Source of the DNA: Channallabes apus
Taxonomy: Eukaryota > Chordata > Actinopteri > Siluriformes > Clariidae
NCBI GenBank assembly: GCA_030522415.1
Contig: CM060127.1
Coordinates: 3,203,422-3,267,421, forward strand
Direction of reading: 5' to 3'
Length of the DNA: 64,000 nt
Position 1 is the stretch's first letter; every line of letters starts with the position of its first letter. Made by a program: the position numbers and the translations under genes. This document shows, piece after piece, positions 1-47,256 of the stretch. The notes under the pieces were generated by a model. It searched no databases and had not been told where the DNA came from. It was given only the letters and a program-made list of their open reading frames with translations.

Positions 1-182
1 TCTGGAAGAATGGTCAAAAATTCCCTAAACCTTGTGGAAAGCCTTCACAGGAGAGTTGAAGCTGTTATAGCAGCAAAGGGGGCGGGGCCAACATCAAATT
101 AAACCCTATGGATTAGGAATTGGATGTTACTCAAGTTCATATGCATTTAAATTCAAACGAGCGAATACTTTTGGCAATATTA
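1..182 (+). mobile_element. Tc1-like transposon, 3' end (truncated by window)
   Basis: The first ~104 bases read in frame as the C-terminus of a Tc1/mariner-type transposase (LVESLHRRVEAVIAAKG then a stop at about 102-104). After it comes a tail ending in GCGAATACTTTTGGCAATAT (160-179), the usual form of a Tc1 terminal inverted repeat. The left part lies outside the window. It sits in the intron before the last cdr2 exon and is a decayed insertion, not a host gene. Confidence 0.7.
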
Positions 183-265
183 TCTATCTACTGTATCTAT
201 TATCTTTCTATGTAAATATTTTTAGAAATCTATAAAAACTAAATAGGAAATTGAATATTTGATTT

Positions 266-270
<5 letters not shown>

Positions 271-328
<58 letters not shown>
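271..328. repeat. (TG)29 microsatellite at a splice acceptor
   Basis: Perfect TG dinucleotide run of 29 units. It is followed directly by TAG (329-331), the acceptor of the cdr2 exon, so the repeat takes the place of the normal polypyrimidine tract. Confidence 0.97.
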
Positions 329-331
<3 letters not shown>

Positions 332-1061
332 GCGTCTGAGCTCAGAGAGCCACAGTGACGAGCGCTCGTGGTGGGCGCTGGATACCAACCTGGTGGAAGA
401 GGAGAGATCTGCCTTGCGGAGCGCCCTGCGTAGCCTGCACACCCAGCTGAGCAGCGAGCGCGAGCGTCGGGAAGCGGCGGAGAAGGTTACGGAGCTGACG
501 GAGCGAGAGATCCGGGTGCTTGAGGAACAGCTGGCACAGCTGGAGGGAGCACGACGGCACCAAGCCGAACTGGAGGCCGAGGTGGAGGAGCTGCGGCAGC
601 TGTGGCGATCCGAGAAATCCAGCGTCAGACCAACGGAGTCTCTCGTAGCCGACGCCGTGTTCTTCCTGTCCGAAGAGAAGGGGGCGGAGGAGGTGGTTGT
701 AATAGAGGAAGAGGAGGGGTCAGAACAGGAACCGGGACGCGGCCACGAGTTGACGTGTATACGGCGATCGGAGGCGGTGAGGCAGCGCGGCATCTCCCTG
801 CTGAACGAAGTGGACGCGCAGTACAGCGTGCTGAAGACCAAGTACGAGGACCTGCTGCAGCGCTGCCAGCGCGGAGACGGCACGCCCAGTCACAAGGCCG
901 TCCAGACGCCCGCCGCGTCCCTCAGACTTGAGTCAGCCTCCCTCATGGACGACACGTACCAGCCAGAGTACAGGGCGCTCTTCAAGGAGATCTTCACATG
1001 TATCGAGAAGACCAAAGAGGACCTGAAAGAGAACAAGGCCACGTCCAGGCACAAACACTGA
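332..1061 (+). CDS. cdr2: CDR2-family protein, last coding exon (C-terminal ~242 residues)
   Basis: CDR2 (cerebellar degeneration-related protein 2) and its paralogue CDR2L are cytoplasmic coiled-coil proteins known as paraneoplastic Yo antigens. The exon starts after the TAG acceptor at 329-331; base 332 completes a split codon, and the frame then runs to TGA at 1059-1061. The first ~90 residues are heptad-rich with many E/R/L/Q (for example EEERSALRSALRSLHTQLSS), fitting a coiled coil. A short acidic stretch (EEVVVIEEEEGSEQEPG) follows, then a conserved C-terminal block containing PEYRALFKEIFTCIEKTKED, which is the CDR2/CDR2L signature. GC content is far above that of the flanks. Full-length family members are about 450-465 aa, so roughly the first half is encoded upstream of the window. 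cdr2 is preferred over cdr2l because an SDR42E2-like gene lies next door, as remembered for human 16p12; from the sequence alone the two paralogues are hard to separate. Confidence 0.85.
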
Positions 1062-2972
1062 CTCTGGGTGGTGGTTCCTTTTTTTTCTTTTTTTTTTTCC
1101 CCGTGTTCCACTAGATTAAACAGCAGTATTCTCATCAGCCTTCGTCCTTTTTTTAAAAAAAAAACTTTGCACTCTGTTCTCCTCTGTGTAAAATGTGCGG
1201 CTCCGGACGCGTCACTCAGCGTTCAGGTGCTAACATACCAGAGTGCATTGTGGGATATTAGCAGAGTCTCTGGTATTTTACACTACGTCTGCGTTAGAGA
1301 CGATTCCCTGAGCTATGCACTCTACTGTAACTTGTGATCGTGACCGCGGTCCGAATGCAACGTTAGCCTTCGTGCTTCAGTCTGGCTTCACGGAGAGATT
1401 TCAAAATTAGAGCATGAACAAGTGATACGCTCTGTCCCTTACGCAAAAGAAAAAGGGAAAAAAAAAGTCATGAAAATTTCTCGTGTTTCATTTTTGCCAT
1501 AATATTCAGCTTTATTTATTTTATAGACATTAATTTATTTGAGTTAATTTTATTTCGTTTTGGTTTTATAAATTTTTGTTTTTACACGTTCCCACATTTG
1601 TTAAATGTCACGTATTTTGCTTGAATTCAGGACTAAATGCATAAAAATCTATTCTAGATCTAGTCTATTTTTTTTTCTTTCCCTCCCACATTATTATTAC
1701 AAACCACTAAGTCACATGACTTTACTGTATGGAGCCACCTAGTGGCAGTTCAGTGCATTGCTGCGTTCTGTTTGACAATTATTAACATATCAAGTAAATC
1801 ACGTGGAATTTCTGCTTCGCTTTATCGGAGAGGTGTGTGGTGACACCGAAACGCTCATCAAACCTCAAAGACGCCATAAAAGCATAAAACGGACAGATTA
1901 TGCTGCTCTGGCTTTCTTAAAAAAAAAAATTAAACACCATCATTTCTTCATCAGTAGTCTTACTGTATATACGTGTAAAAGAAATTAAATAATGACGTGC
2001 TGTTACTAATAATTAACTATGACTAACTTGTAACTATTAACTTTCTTCGTATATTATTGTTGCTAAACTTAAAAATAATCCATTAACATGTCAGAACTTT
2101 ATATAATGATAATTGCGTTAAACTGCTGTTGTTTTTGTTTGTGTTTTTCCGACGACTCAAAGCTTACCTCATGAGTTCTGCGTATTAACGGGTGAGCTAA
2201 TTCCCAACTCGTGTTTGAGTGAAATAGTTTCTCGTCCAACGCGCGTCTGATGTCCGGGATGCTCCACCGCTCTGCACTTTATTCTATTTTATCCATTTCA
2301 GGGTTTTTTTATGATTATCATTATTATATTTATTGTTTTCGTTATTTTTTTCACAAGTGGATTTAGTAATTTAATATATTTTTTTTATTTGTTTTGTTCA
2401 GTCACTGTATTTGTTGCTTGTTTAATTGATTTTTATTTTTGCATTTGTGAACACTGATGAATATAATTCTTCATGATAAATATAAATATAATTATGAATT
2501 CTGCATGGATTTGTAAGAGCATGTTGGTAGCCTGATGAGTAAACATCTCAGTGCTGAATACAGGATTAAAGAAATAATCAGGTGAAGAAACTAATTAATT
2601 TCTTTTAATTCGGTCCAAATTCACGTATTGTTCATTAAGTCTTTTTTGCTGTTGTTTTCCTTGTCGGATATTTGCTTGCTGGGTTTTGCACCGGAGCTAC
2701 AAAGATAATTGATCTAACAACTAACTTTCAAGGATCTCTAAAACACAGTAAAAATTTTTAGACTGAAATATTTCGGATGTGTCGAGCGATTCTGGTGCTA
2801 AGCTTTTAATAGTAGAAAAAGTTTTTAAAGATCTCGAACACGAGGAATAACTCTCAGGTTTTGCTCTTAGCTTCTAAAAAAACCTTTCCTTCAGCCATGC
2901 GATATTAATAAGAAGCTACATATATATAATGTTTATGTATATAAATCTACATCTATTGAAATGTGTATTCAA
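1062..2972 (+). other. Candidate cdr2 3' UTR and AT-rich intergenic DNA
   Basis: AT-rich sequence follows the cdr2 stop. An ATTAAA-like hexamer lies at about 1115 and further ones beyond 2500, but none can be assigned as the true poly(A) site from sequence alone. A distal candidate ATTAAA at 5595-5600 is followed by a GT-rich stretch at 5622-5640. No other coding evidence was seen; open frames here are short and low-complexity. Confidence 0.4.
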
Positions 2973-3060
2973 TGTAGACGCGGATTCATCACTACAAGCC
3001 TGAGAGTAAACAGCAGAGTATGGAATGTAAAAATCCTGAATCGGCGACAGAAAAAGGAGA
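2973..3060 (+). mobile_element. Mariner transposase scrap
   Basis: About 85 bp matching part of the fragment at 4384-4470. It encodes the RIHHYKPE-type stretch that follows the DE(T) motif of mariner transposases. The match begins and ends abruptly, so this is a short remnant. Confidence 0.5.
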
Positions 3061-4189
3061 AGAGCTATAATGTTATGTTGGATGAGAGTCAAGAGTCAGC
3101 GCAGCGGCTAGCGTTAACCCTTCAGCGAGAGAGAGCTAGACAAAATAAAACACTAAAGCGCCGCTGCATCACTCTATCTCTAAATCAGTCTGAAAAGATC
3201 AAGATCACATTAAATAATAGAGTTTAGTTGAGAGGAATCTCTTTTCGCATCACTAATTCTTTGTCACATACTGCTTTCCGCATCGCGATCCCGCGATGTT
3301 CGCTCGTCTCAGCGGGGTTCCCAAGGAACCGGTTCTAAAAACCTGTTCCTTTAATCTGAGCTTCACCAGCTCGTGTGTTCTTCCACTATTACTAATGTGA
3401 TTGTAGAATTTAATTCCTGACTGCAGGATAAACGTCTCGATTATGTTCACGGCTAATCGTTTTCGCACCGTTGCAGGTGCCACTGGTGAGAGACACGTGA
3501 TATGAGGAGTGTGTGAATGTTTGGGGATTAATGGAGGTTTATCACTGGATGCTGGTGGAGTGTAGAAGAGAAACAGAGATGTTGAAACATGGTTCTGACG
3601 TGATGTTTTTGGACGTCGTGTGCATAAGGGGGCGTGTAAAGTTACGTGATGGTATAGTAGTGGTTATGAAGGAAGATGGCCTTGGAATGTGTGTCTGTAT
3701 TTGCTGCCTGTTTTGTTTAAAAAAAAAGTTAAATATATTTGTTGAAACTTGGGTCACTTGATTATTTCAGTTCACATGAGATGACAAGATAACTTCCTTC
3801 TAGGGATGAAAAGGAAACGTATACATTTTCAAATCGTTCCGTTTTTTTTTTATGATCATGTTTTATCCACGTTGCTGATTATTGGATAACTAGCGAATTC
3901 CAGCAGATGGCGAGAGAGAGAAAGTAAGGGAAAAGAAGGTTTTACCGCGTACCCAAGTGTACGCCTGGATCTTACCGCATGAGCCGCACAGGGAAAAACG
4001 GACAGGTGTGGACACTAAAGACGACACCATCTTGAGTCCTGCCTTCTCATTTTCTGTTGACTGACAAGGCTAATGGTTAGAAGGTCAGAGGTCACCCAGA
4101 TAAAGTCAACACAAGGTGAAAGTCAAAGCCACTACAGATAACTGCGTCTTTCAAGTCATGTGACTGTTCAGCTTTCCACCGCTACTTTA
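3061..4189. other. Intergenic, nothing recognised
   Basis: No coding motif, RNA gene or classifiable repeat was seen. The sequence is mixed and AT-rich, with several poly(T) and poly(A) runs. Confidence 0.4.
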
Positions 4190-4620
4190 GCTGAAATGGA
4201 AGAAAGATTCTGTTCAAGGCTCCAGTCTCCCCGGTCACTGCTGTGCAGGTGGTCTCAGGGTGTACCTAGTGCTGAAACAGCTCACAGAAGAGCATAAACA
4301 GAAGCATTTGGATATCTGCAGACATAATTTGGAGTGATGCAACACCTCTAAGGAAGGTGAAGTTTTCTTAAAGAGAATCATTAGTGCTGACGAGACGCGG
4401 ATTCATCACTACAAGCCTGAGAGGAAACGTCAGAGTGTTGAAACGTAAAAATCCTGAATCGCCAACCAAGAAAAAGTTCAACCATCAGCAGGAAAATTTA
4501 TGCTTACAGTTTTCTGGGATTCTCAAGGGCCAGTATTGGAACATTATCAGGAAAAAGGTTCAACATTAAAGCTTGTTGACGGAGGGGGACAGAGTAAGGA
4601 GATTACGTTTGAAAAATTAT
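4190..4620 (+). mobile_element. Mariner-like transposase remnant
   Basis: Read across frames, the + strand gives TEEHKQKHLDIC-like and SADETRIHHYKPERKRQS-like peptides and then FMLTVFWDSQGPVLEHY. These are in the order expected for a mariner transposase around its first catalytic aspartate (the DET motif near 4389-4397). Frameshifts and stops interrupt it. No terminal repeats were identified. Confidence 0.6.
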
Positions 4621-7600
4621 GAATTGGTCTTGTCTTAAAGTTAATTAAAATAAATTATAAAGCAAGAATGCGGCTGGGTTTTGCTAAACTAAAATGCGCA
4701 TACATTTTTGATCCAGCTGTAACGAACCATAAAAATTGTCGGATCAATATAGAACTCTACATTTGTAATTCATTATCGTAGTGAAACAATTAGGGAAAAT
4801 TATTTTGTCATCTCAGGAAAACATTGTTAAAATAAATAAATAAATAAATCCCCAGGTCAAAATATACTGTATATCAAAATTAAAGAAATCTTATATCAGT
4901 GCTTCCTTAGGTCATAAGTTTAGCATGAATTTTATTTAACAAGATAAACGCAAATAACTTTATAACAACGTAAAAAAAAATCCTACTAGAGTGGTGTTTT
5001 ATATAAATAAAGTCAAGCTGTAGTATTTAGACGTGATCGAGTATTCTGATCAGTCCTGATTGGTCAGATGGCTGACTCGTATACAATACCATATTAGCAA
5101 GGCAGATACTGTAGTGTAGATTAATCACGAGACTAATAGATGAACGTTAACGTTATCACTGCGCTAGTTTGCACGCGTATGTTGAGATCAGATCCTTTAT
5201 TGTAGTTGATTTAATGTAAGAGATGCTAAGAAGTTCAGTTTCTTTTTATACTAAAGATTAAAAATCGGTAGCATTGTGCTTTGATGCAGAATGCGAACTC
5301 CTTTTTAAATACAAATGCAAAATGCTTTGCTTGTATTGATTGTAAGCAATCGCATCCACTATATCCATCCATTTTTGTTTTTCTCTTCAATAATGTCTGT
5401 GTTGTACTTCAGATGCTTGTGTTTTTTTTTTTACCATCATTGATAAGATACTTATGAAATCTAATATGCATAACCTGTACAATGGTGCTGAACTTTGTAG
5501 ACTTTGTAACTCAACACCGTAAAAATGGCATTTTAAGAGAGTTAGAGCATGTGAGGAACAGCGGCTAGCGCTTGGTCAGGATTTAAAATGGCTAATTAAA
5601 GAAAGCTTTGCAATTCACAGAGTCTGGTGTGTGTTTATTTGATGGAGAGAAACCTGACAGTCAGATACCTCGAGGAATGTGCGGTGTCAATCGAATCTCT
5701 GTTTCTGCTTGTGGCCGTGGCCTCTGCTCTGTTAGATTAGCACATCATGCTAACTGTGGCTATGTATAGTCACAAGAGGCACGAAGAATCTCTGGTACAT
5801 CCTTCAAAGCTTTCTTTTTTCCTTATATAGTCTCTTTTAAATATAAATGAGAGCGTGTATAAAAGGAGAAGAAGAAACTAATATGAGGCTATTAATATGT
5901 GATGTTACACTTGTTTCTTCAGTTTCCTGCTCACTACTTTAGTAAACATCATACCTTATTCACAAGTCGGGTGATTCTCCACATGCTGTGACTTTGGGGT
6001 TAGTCCATGTTTAATGTATATCATTTTTTATATTCATAATGGAGCATGAAAACACTAGAAAGCACACCTTATCCATGAGCTTTACAGATTTCTGTTTGTT
6101 TGATTTACATCCTCATTTACAAATTGAGACAGATTTGTTTTCGTCCGGTTTTGCTTTCAAAGAGAATTTATTTTTATTATAATTAATTATTTATTATTAT
6201 TTAAAATCAATATCACTCTCCAAAAAATATATGGGTGGGTTATATTACGAAATATTTTTCTCTGAGCATATTACGGAGCAACGTGACTGCAGCTTCGGCA
6301 GTTGAAAAGCATGCAGGTGTTTGCTTCATATGTACAGGAGGAAGCCTTTAGCTTTGCTTATTGTTAGCAGTTGTCTCAATGATGTAGGGAGATGAACGTT
6401 TTTTTTTTGTTGTTGTTTTTTTTATGAAAAAAGGTCACATGTCAAGGTTTTGAGGGGAGAAAAAGCTCAAAGTCCCAAATCAATAAATTTTGGATTTCCA
6501 TTTTTGTTTGTATAAATTTTGGCCATTTGTGCTTTTTCAAATATTTTCTTTCATGCAGTGTGACAGGTAGCTGTATGTGAACATAAACTATCTGTGACGC
6601 TGACAGTGCATGATAAATGAAGTTTTTGTCTATTAAAAAAAAAAGAGTCGGCTCACATTCGCCTAAAGGAGTCGTTAGCAATTCGAATCTTTTTCTGTTA
6701 CGGATCCACGTCACTCCGTAACATAATGTCCGCTCACGTTCTACATCACAAACAACTTGCCCGCCCATGTTCTACGTCGCGAACAACTTGCCCGCCGTCT
6801 TACAATTAACGTTACGACACTCCTGTTAATGCATTCATGCCGGGTTCGCTTAAACACTTTGTAATATGATAAAAAACGAGAGCAAACGAAATCATTTTTG
6901 ACTGTTTATTCTCCACCATTCACCAAAACTGAACTTATATGTTCCGTTTTGGGAAATGGCAAACCCCCGGTGAGACCGAACCATACTCGGATAACACGCA
7001 TACAATAAACACGGACTTCTGATATTTCCACTCACTCGCACACATACACACACCGTTTATTATATGTAGTGTGTAAATATTGTTTTATATCTTTGTTTGG
7101 TTGTGGTGCACTTTTTTCGTTTACTTTATTTAGTTTTGTATAATACACGTTTGCTTTATCTACTTGTTTGTGTTTGTCCTTTTTGCGCAACGGCCTTTTA
7201 ACGCAACACCGACACAAATATAAAAGACCTCTCGATTTTTGTAGCCACAGTTAATATAAAATTAGCTGGTCGTTACACAGTAAAACCGACGCCATCTTTT
7301 CTATGTATTGACGGGTCTCCAGAGCCGTCATTCGTTTTCTGACACATGCTGTAGCGGTAGACCAATCATAAATCAATAAAATGATAATGTCCAAATATTT
7401 AGGATTTTATTAAAACAAGTCTGTTATTTTTTTTATTCTACCTGACTAAAAAGAAAACTCAAACTATTTCCGCTGTTGAGAATAAACTTGTGAAACAATT
7501 ACACCAGTCATATTACACCTTTTATTATCCTCATTTACATCAGTTAAATTATTAATGTCTGAAATACAAGACCACAAAAAGCTAAACACGGCAATTCCAG

Positions 7601-8094
7601 GAAAAAAATAACAGTTTTGAAAAGTGGCTTTACACACTGAAAATCTGTATCGCACTATTATAATTATTTATACTGTGTAATATATTTATATACACGTCCT
7701 TTAATCTAACTATAATGTGCATCCTTTGTTAATCACAGGTTAGATTTATTTTAGGGCTGTTAGTAGAGTCATTATTATAACAAGTAAATCTCAATAATTA
7801 GTTAGTCTGTACATCCTCAACATGAGACGGAGCACATCTGACTGGACAAACTCTAGAACTGGAAACAGTTTAGAATCAAAGGACTATGTAATGTAATATC
7901 ACCCTGAACTGGAACTGGTCCTGCAACTGTTTTATTTGTGTACAATCATTTTGAATTAATCACAATTGTTAGTGTTTATTCTGACAGCTCTAGTTTATTT
8001 ATAAAGCACACTAACGTGGGCAGCACAAAAATATGCTGCCTGGCTAAAAAAAAATGAAAAAGTCACACTCTAAGTGTCCTTAAATCACTCATCT
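4621..8094. other. AT-rich intergenic DNA
   Basis: No gene is supported. A small tandem duplication lies at 6738-6798 (two ~30-bp units ending CAACTTGCCCGCC), in a block at about 6640-6860 rich in CG-containing words, which may be the edge of an unclassified repeat. The candidate ATTAAA at 5595-5600 is mentioned with the cdr2 3' region. The rest is unremarkable. Confidence 0.4.
6738..6798. repeat. Two-unit tandem duplication (~32 bp)
   Basis: TTCTACRTCRCRAACAACTT followed by GCCCGCC occurs twice in a row, with a few substitutions between the units. Confidence 0.7.
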
Positions 8095-8191
8095 CACTCA
8101 CTCATCTTCTATACCGCTTTATCTTGTATTCAGGGTTGCAGGGACCAGGGAGGCGGGGTACACCCTGGACAGGGTGCCAATCCATTGCAGG

Positions 8192-8243
<52 letters not shown>

Positions 8244-8335
8244 GCACACCCATTCACGCACTACGGGCAATTTGGGAATGCCAGTTAGCCTAACCTTCAT
8301 ATCTTTGGACTGTGGGAGGAGTACCCGGAGGATCC
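8095..8335 (+). repeat. Interspersed fish repeat with internal (CA)n
   Basis: The block runs from CTCATCTTCTATACCGCTTT through GGGGTACACCCTGGACAGGG and GCCAATCCATTGCAGGGCAC into a (CA)n run at 8192-8241, then to ATCTTTGGACTGTGGGAGG. The same order of words recurs at 13480-13740, and a part recurs at 16101-16143, which shows that this is a dispersed family. Its class is not clear from sequence alone. Confidence 0.75.
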
Positions 8336-9904
8336 TTAAATCACATTTAGTTTTAATTATGGCACATATTGGCCAATGTGCATGATGAGTGCATTGCTTC
8401 ATGCAGTTCCCTCCTTATTTAAAGCCCAATCTTTATGCCTTTTTTCTGATGAGTGTCACTAACAAGTGGTTTTCTTATGAATATACAGCTGTTTAGTCCG
8501 AATTCTGAGTTCTCATCACATTGTGTGTGTATGAAAATGCTCTTAATTTTACTAATAAACACTTTGTTACTGTTGGTTTTTCACAATGCAATTTCACCAA
8601 ATATTTGATGTGATCTACATTTATGATTTTTGTTCAAGTTTGTTTATGTTCAACCACATTTCTTCCACAGAGTTGACGGTTCAGCACTATCCTTTCAGGT
8701 TTTGATAATGTGTTAAAGGTTTTTTTTAACCCACTTTCAGTAATTTCAAATCTCACTTGATTAGTTGATCTCTTTGCTTGATACAGCCCAATAATTTGAC
8801 CTTCTGCAATGCCAATTTTTTCTGGCCAGGCAGTATATCAGTGTTTGGAAGAAGGGCAAGAAAAGTCAATAGTTTGGGTAGTTCTTTAATTTTTTTTCTT
8901 GATCACAGATTTTAGTAAATTCCTAGGCATTTATTAATTTACTAACTTAATACTCATTACTTGCTTTACCATAACCATGATATACTTAATTAAAATGTCC
9001 TTATCTATAGCCATGTATATATCTGCAGGCTAATCATTAAACATTTGCTTATGCAGAAATACCGCTATATACAGTAAGATTATATTTTTAATAATAAAAA
9101 TTAATGTTGTTCCTTTTGAAGTGATTATTGGAATAGTCTGGATTTGTTCTTGCCTCGCTTTGCTCTGAGATTTTATTATTTGCAAATAAAGACCGCCAAA
9201 AAAGTGCAACAAGGTTCTGCTCTAGGCCTGCTTTAATTTTCATTCCATAGCCAATTTTACACTGATTATTAACAATTAGACATGAGATTAAGTAGTTCAG
9301 ATAAGCAAAATCCAATATTTTCTTAAAGACAAATTAAAAACACCCTTTCCCTTAATTGGAATCAAACTAAAACACTCATGTCCAGGACTGGGTTTGTCTA
9401 AAGCTTTGTCTAAAGTTTGTTCCTAATTTCACCATAAAGCGTAACACATTCCCCAACAGCAAAAAAAAAAAAAAAAAAAAGAGGACCCAATTATGGATTT
9501 AACCCTAAGTTAATGTATCAATTACTACCTGTATATTATGTATAAACACTCTCATTCATTCAAGGTACAGTAGCTAACACAATTCCTATACTGACACCAC
9601 AAGGTGATGTTAAATTAGTTTGTTTTTATAAGTCTAGTAGAGAATACAGTACTATAAAATATAAATTATGTATTCAACAGCCGTGCCTTCACCAGGAAAA
9701 GAAAAGTCTGGATAAACATCATTTTTCAGGTAAAAAATCCACGACAAAGCTGCAGCTTCTTTAAGAAGGTTATGTATTCTGACGACCTTCACATGTATAA
9801 CATGAGGGGGTTCAAGTCAAACCTGGACTCGTGATGAAATTTCTGTTCAATGAAGGCAAAAAATTTACAGAACACTTTTTTTTTTTTTTTTACAAAAATC
9901 TGCA
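8336..9904. other. Intergenic, nothing recognised
   Basis: AT-rich DNA with an A20 run at 9461-9480. No coding or RNA evidence. Confidence 0.4.
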
Positions 9905-10150
9905 CACACAAACATTCACTAACACCACTTGACCATTAAAGGAAGTTATTGGGAGTTATTGCCACATCTTGACCTCGCTCTAAGCCATTTCCACAGGTTT
10001 GGGCCGTTAAAGGAGTTCCTGGGAGGCCAGCATTTCAGACGTGGCTCAGGTGTACTGAGAGAACTTTCTACCTTGATGGTATCCAAGCACTAGTGAAACG
10101 CTGGAGATAAGTGCATTAGTGTAGCAGGCGATTATATCCTCATAACTGTC
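9905..10150 (+). mobile_element. Mariner transposase C-terminal remnant
   Basis: The + strand gives an FHRFGPLKEFLGGQHF-like stretch, then FYLDGIQALVKRW, the C-terminal block of mariner transposases after the last catalytic aspartate. Stops and frameshifts are present, so it is a pseudogene fragment. The sequence just upstream (9780-9900) may belong to the same element but is too decayed to be sure. Confidence 0.6.
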
Positions 10151-10788
10151 AAAAGTCCCTGTTTGACTCGAATGCCCCTTGTATTAAAATATGTACTTAT
10201 GTAAGTAATTGTATCTACCAATGTGTTGCTATCGTCTTCATAGTAATAGCTACGAGAGCATGTTTATAAATAATTGTTCATTAGGTGAAGTTAATGGAGG
10301 GAAGTGCTAATTTCTGGCAGTCAGAGGTAAAGCTGTACAGTAGCTTTCATGATAAGTACACATGATAAGATGCGTATGGTGAGGGAAAGGCTGTTTGTAG
10401 CTGCCACAGGTGTTCTGCAGGTAATCCGGAACATTAAACAGATAAAAAGTTGGATGTTATTCCTAATTAAATAATAAAAGGAATAACATATTGAGATATG
10501 CTGTTAAAGAAAACTAATCAACCAGTCAGTGATTATTTTCCCTAAATGCTTGCTACTGACTGATAATCATAAAATATATTAAACTATAAAGAACACAGGT
10601 CCAGGTTCATTTGGACTGACACTGCACCTAAAATCAATAATACTCTAAATCAACTTATTAAACTTCAAAACCACGCATGACTTTGATATTTACAGACTAT
10701 CTGCATGTTTAGGGTGGTCCTAATCAGAAAGCAAAGCAGGATTTAGCGGGGGGTGGGGGGTGGGTAGTGCTATGTGCACACGTTTATG
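10151..10788. other. 3' flank of sdr42e2, possible 3' UTR (minus strand)
   Basis: This lies downstream of the sdr42e2 stop on the minus strand. It includes a G-rich tract (GGGGGGTGGGGGGTGGG) at 10748-10764. No gene is seen and the poly(A) site was not placed. Confidence 0.35.
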
Positions 10789-45805
<35,017 letters not shown>

Positions 45806-47256
45806 AATGCACAGCCAGGTTCAGATGCCTCTTATGTACAGTCAGCCTTGAGGGAGACCCAGGAACCCAGGGCAAAGAAAAAGGAGAGTGTGTGTGAAAC
45901 AGATCTGCTTCAGAGCGAGGCAATCAATGCATAATTCACTCCACTGAGTGGCACAGGTGAAGCTGGACATTCCTTACACACTGGCCAGCCAGATGAGACC
46001 AGCGCCATCACCCGCTTCTATAATTAATGTGGATTTGATTATCTCCACAAATATGTATGATACAATGGATGAATTTTCACAAAAACTAAATTCTCAACCA
46101 TGAAACCAGTAAACATACACATTACATAGCTACTAAATAGTTTTCAGTTCTCGAAAATGTTTTATTCAAAAAATCAATTTTTTAATTTAATTATAGATAA
46201 ATTTATTAAAATGTATTTAATTAGTTATAGAACCAGAACATGGAGTGTTCCACTAGCATAAGGTGTTCAAGCTGAGAACCCATACTAATACAAATGATTT
46301 AGAAAACTAGGCATCCTCATGTGACCTTTAAACGTTGAAAGGTTCTAGCTTTCTAAAGTTTTTCGACTTTAATTATTTTTCCTATAGAACATTAAATAAC
46401 TAGGTATGAGTTTTATACATAACTTAAATAATAATAAAAAAAACATTTTAGACTTACAATGTTTCAATGTCCAGACGAAAGCTTTACACTTTGCTTTAGA
46501 AATTAATCTTAATAAGTCTTTAAAATATATATATAACTATTTATTGAATAATTAAAGGTAACATAATTTTTACCTTTCGAAAAAAACAAAAAGGGTGGGG
46601 GGGGGGGCAGGTTCTGCATAAACCTTGTAAGAGTTCCCAGAGACAGACTGAAAGAGAACTTGTGTGGTGCTGGATTTAACATTTCTCCAAGATTTCCATT
46701 TTTAACTGAGGTTTTATTGATAATACACCAACACAACAGTGGGAGCATAATTAATTCAAAATAAGAAAAAAAGAAAAAGAAAATGACACTAAAATGCCAC
46801 AGAATTCTTGTTATAATTGACCTGATCAGAAGCTCTCAGGTTCAAACCCCATCACCACCAAGCTGCTACTGTACTTAATATACAAATTAATATCTGACAT
46901 GACCAGTAACTGTTCTGATATGTAAAGATACAACTGCAACAATATGATACACTTTCTAATTTACTGTATGTTCAATCTATAAACATACAGTATAATATAT
47001 AAATCGTGGGTATTGGAGATATTACATGTACTGTATATTTATATTTGTATATTTAGGTATATTTTACGCTGTGTGATTGCTGCATGAACTTGTACTGTTC
47101 TTTATTTTACAGACTTTTACTCAGTACACTCTCATGGTTTTGGTGTCATCCTCTGAATTTCACTATCATCCAGTAATCAGAATTTTTATTCTTTGTATAG
47201 CTCAAAAATGAAATATGAAAATATCATCATAATGTCCAGTTCTAGCATCCATCTTA
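45806..47256. other. Upstream of sdr42e2 coding exon 1; SINE scrap
   Basis: May contain 5' UTR or be intron if an upstream exon exists. A SINE fragment with a B-box-like GGTTCAAACCCC lies at about 46850. There is a G10-type run at about 46596-46607. No other feature is supported. Confidence 0.4.

Noticed and set aside
239..883. Long minus-strand frame opposite the cdr2 exon
   Set aside because: It is the antisense shadow of a GC-rich coding exon and runs into the CA repeat; its Ser/Arg-rich composition follows from the sense strand.
8074..8402. Open frames across the CA repeat (THTHTH / VCVCVC peptides)
   Set aside because: Pure dinucleotide-repeat translation, with no splice context.
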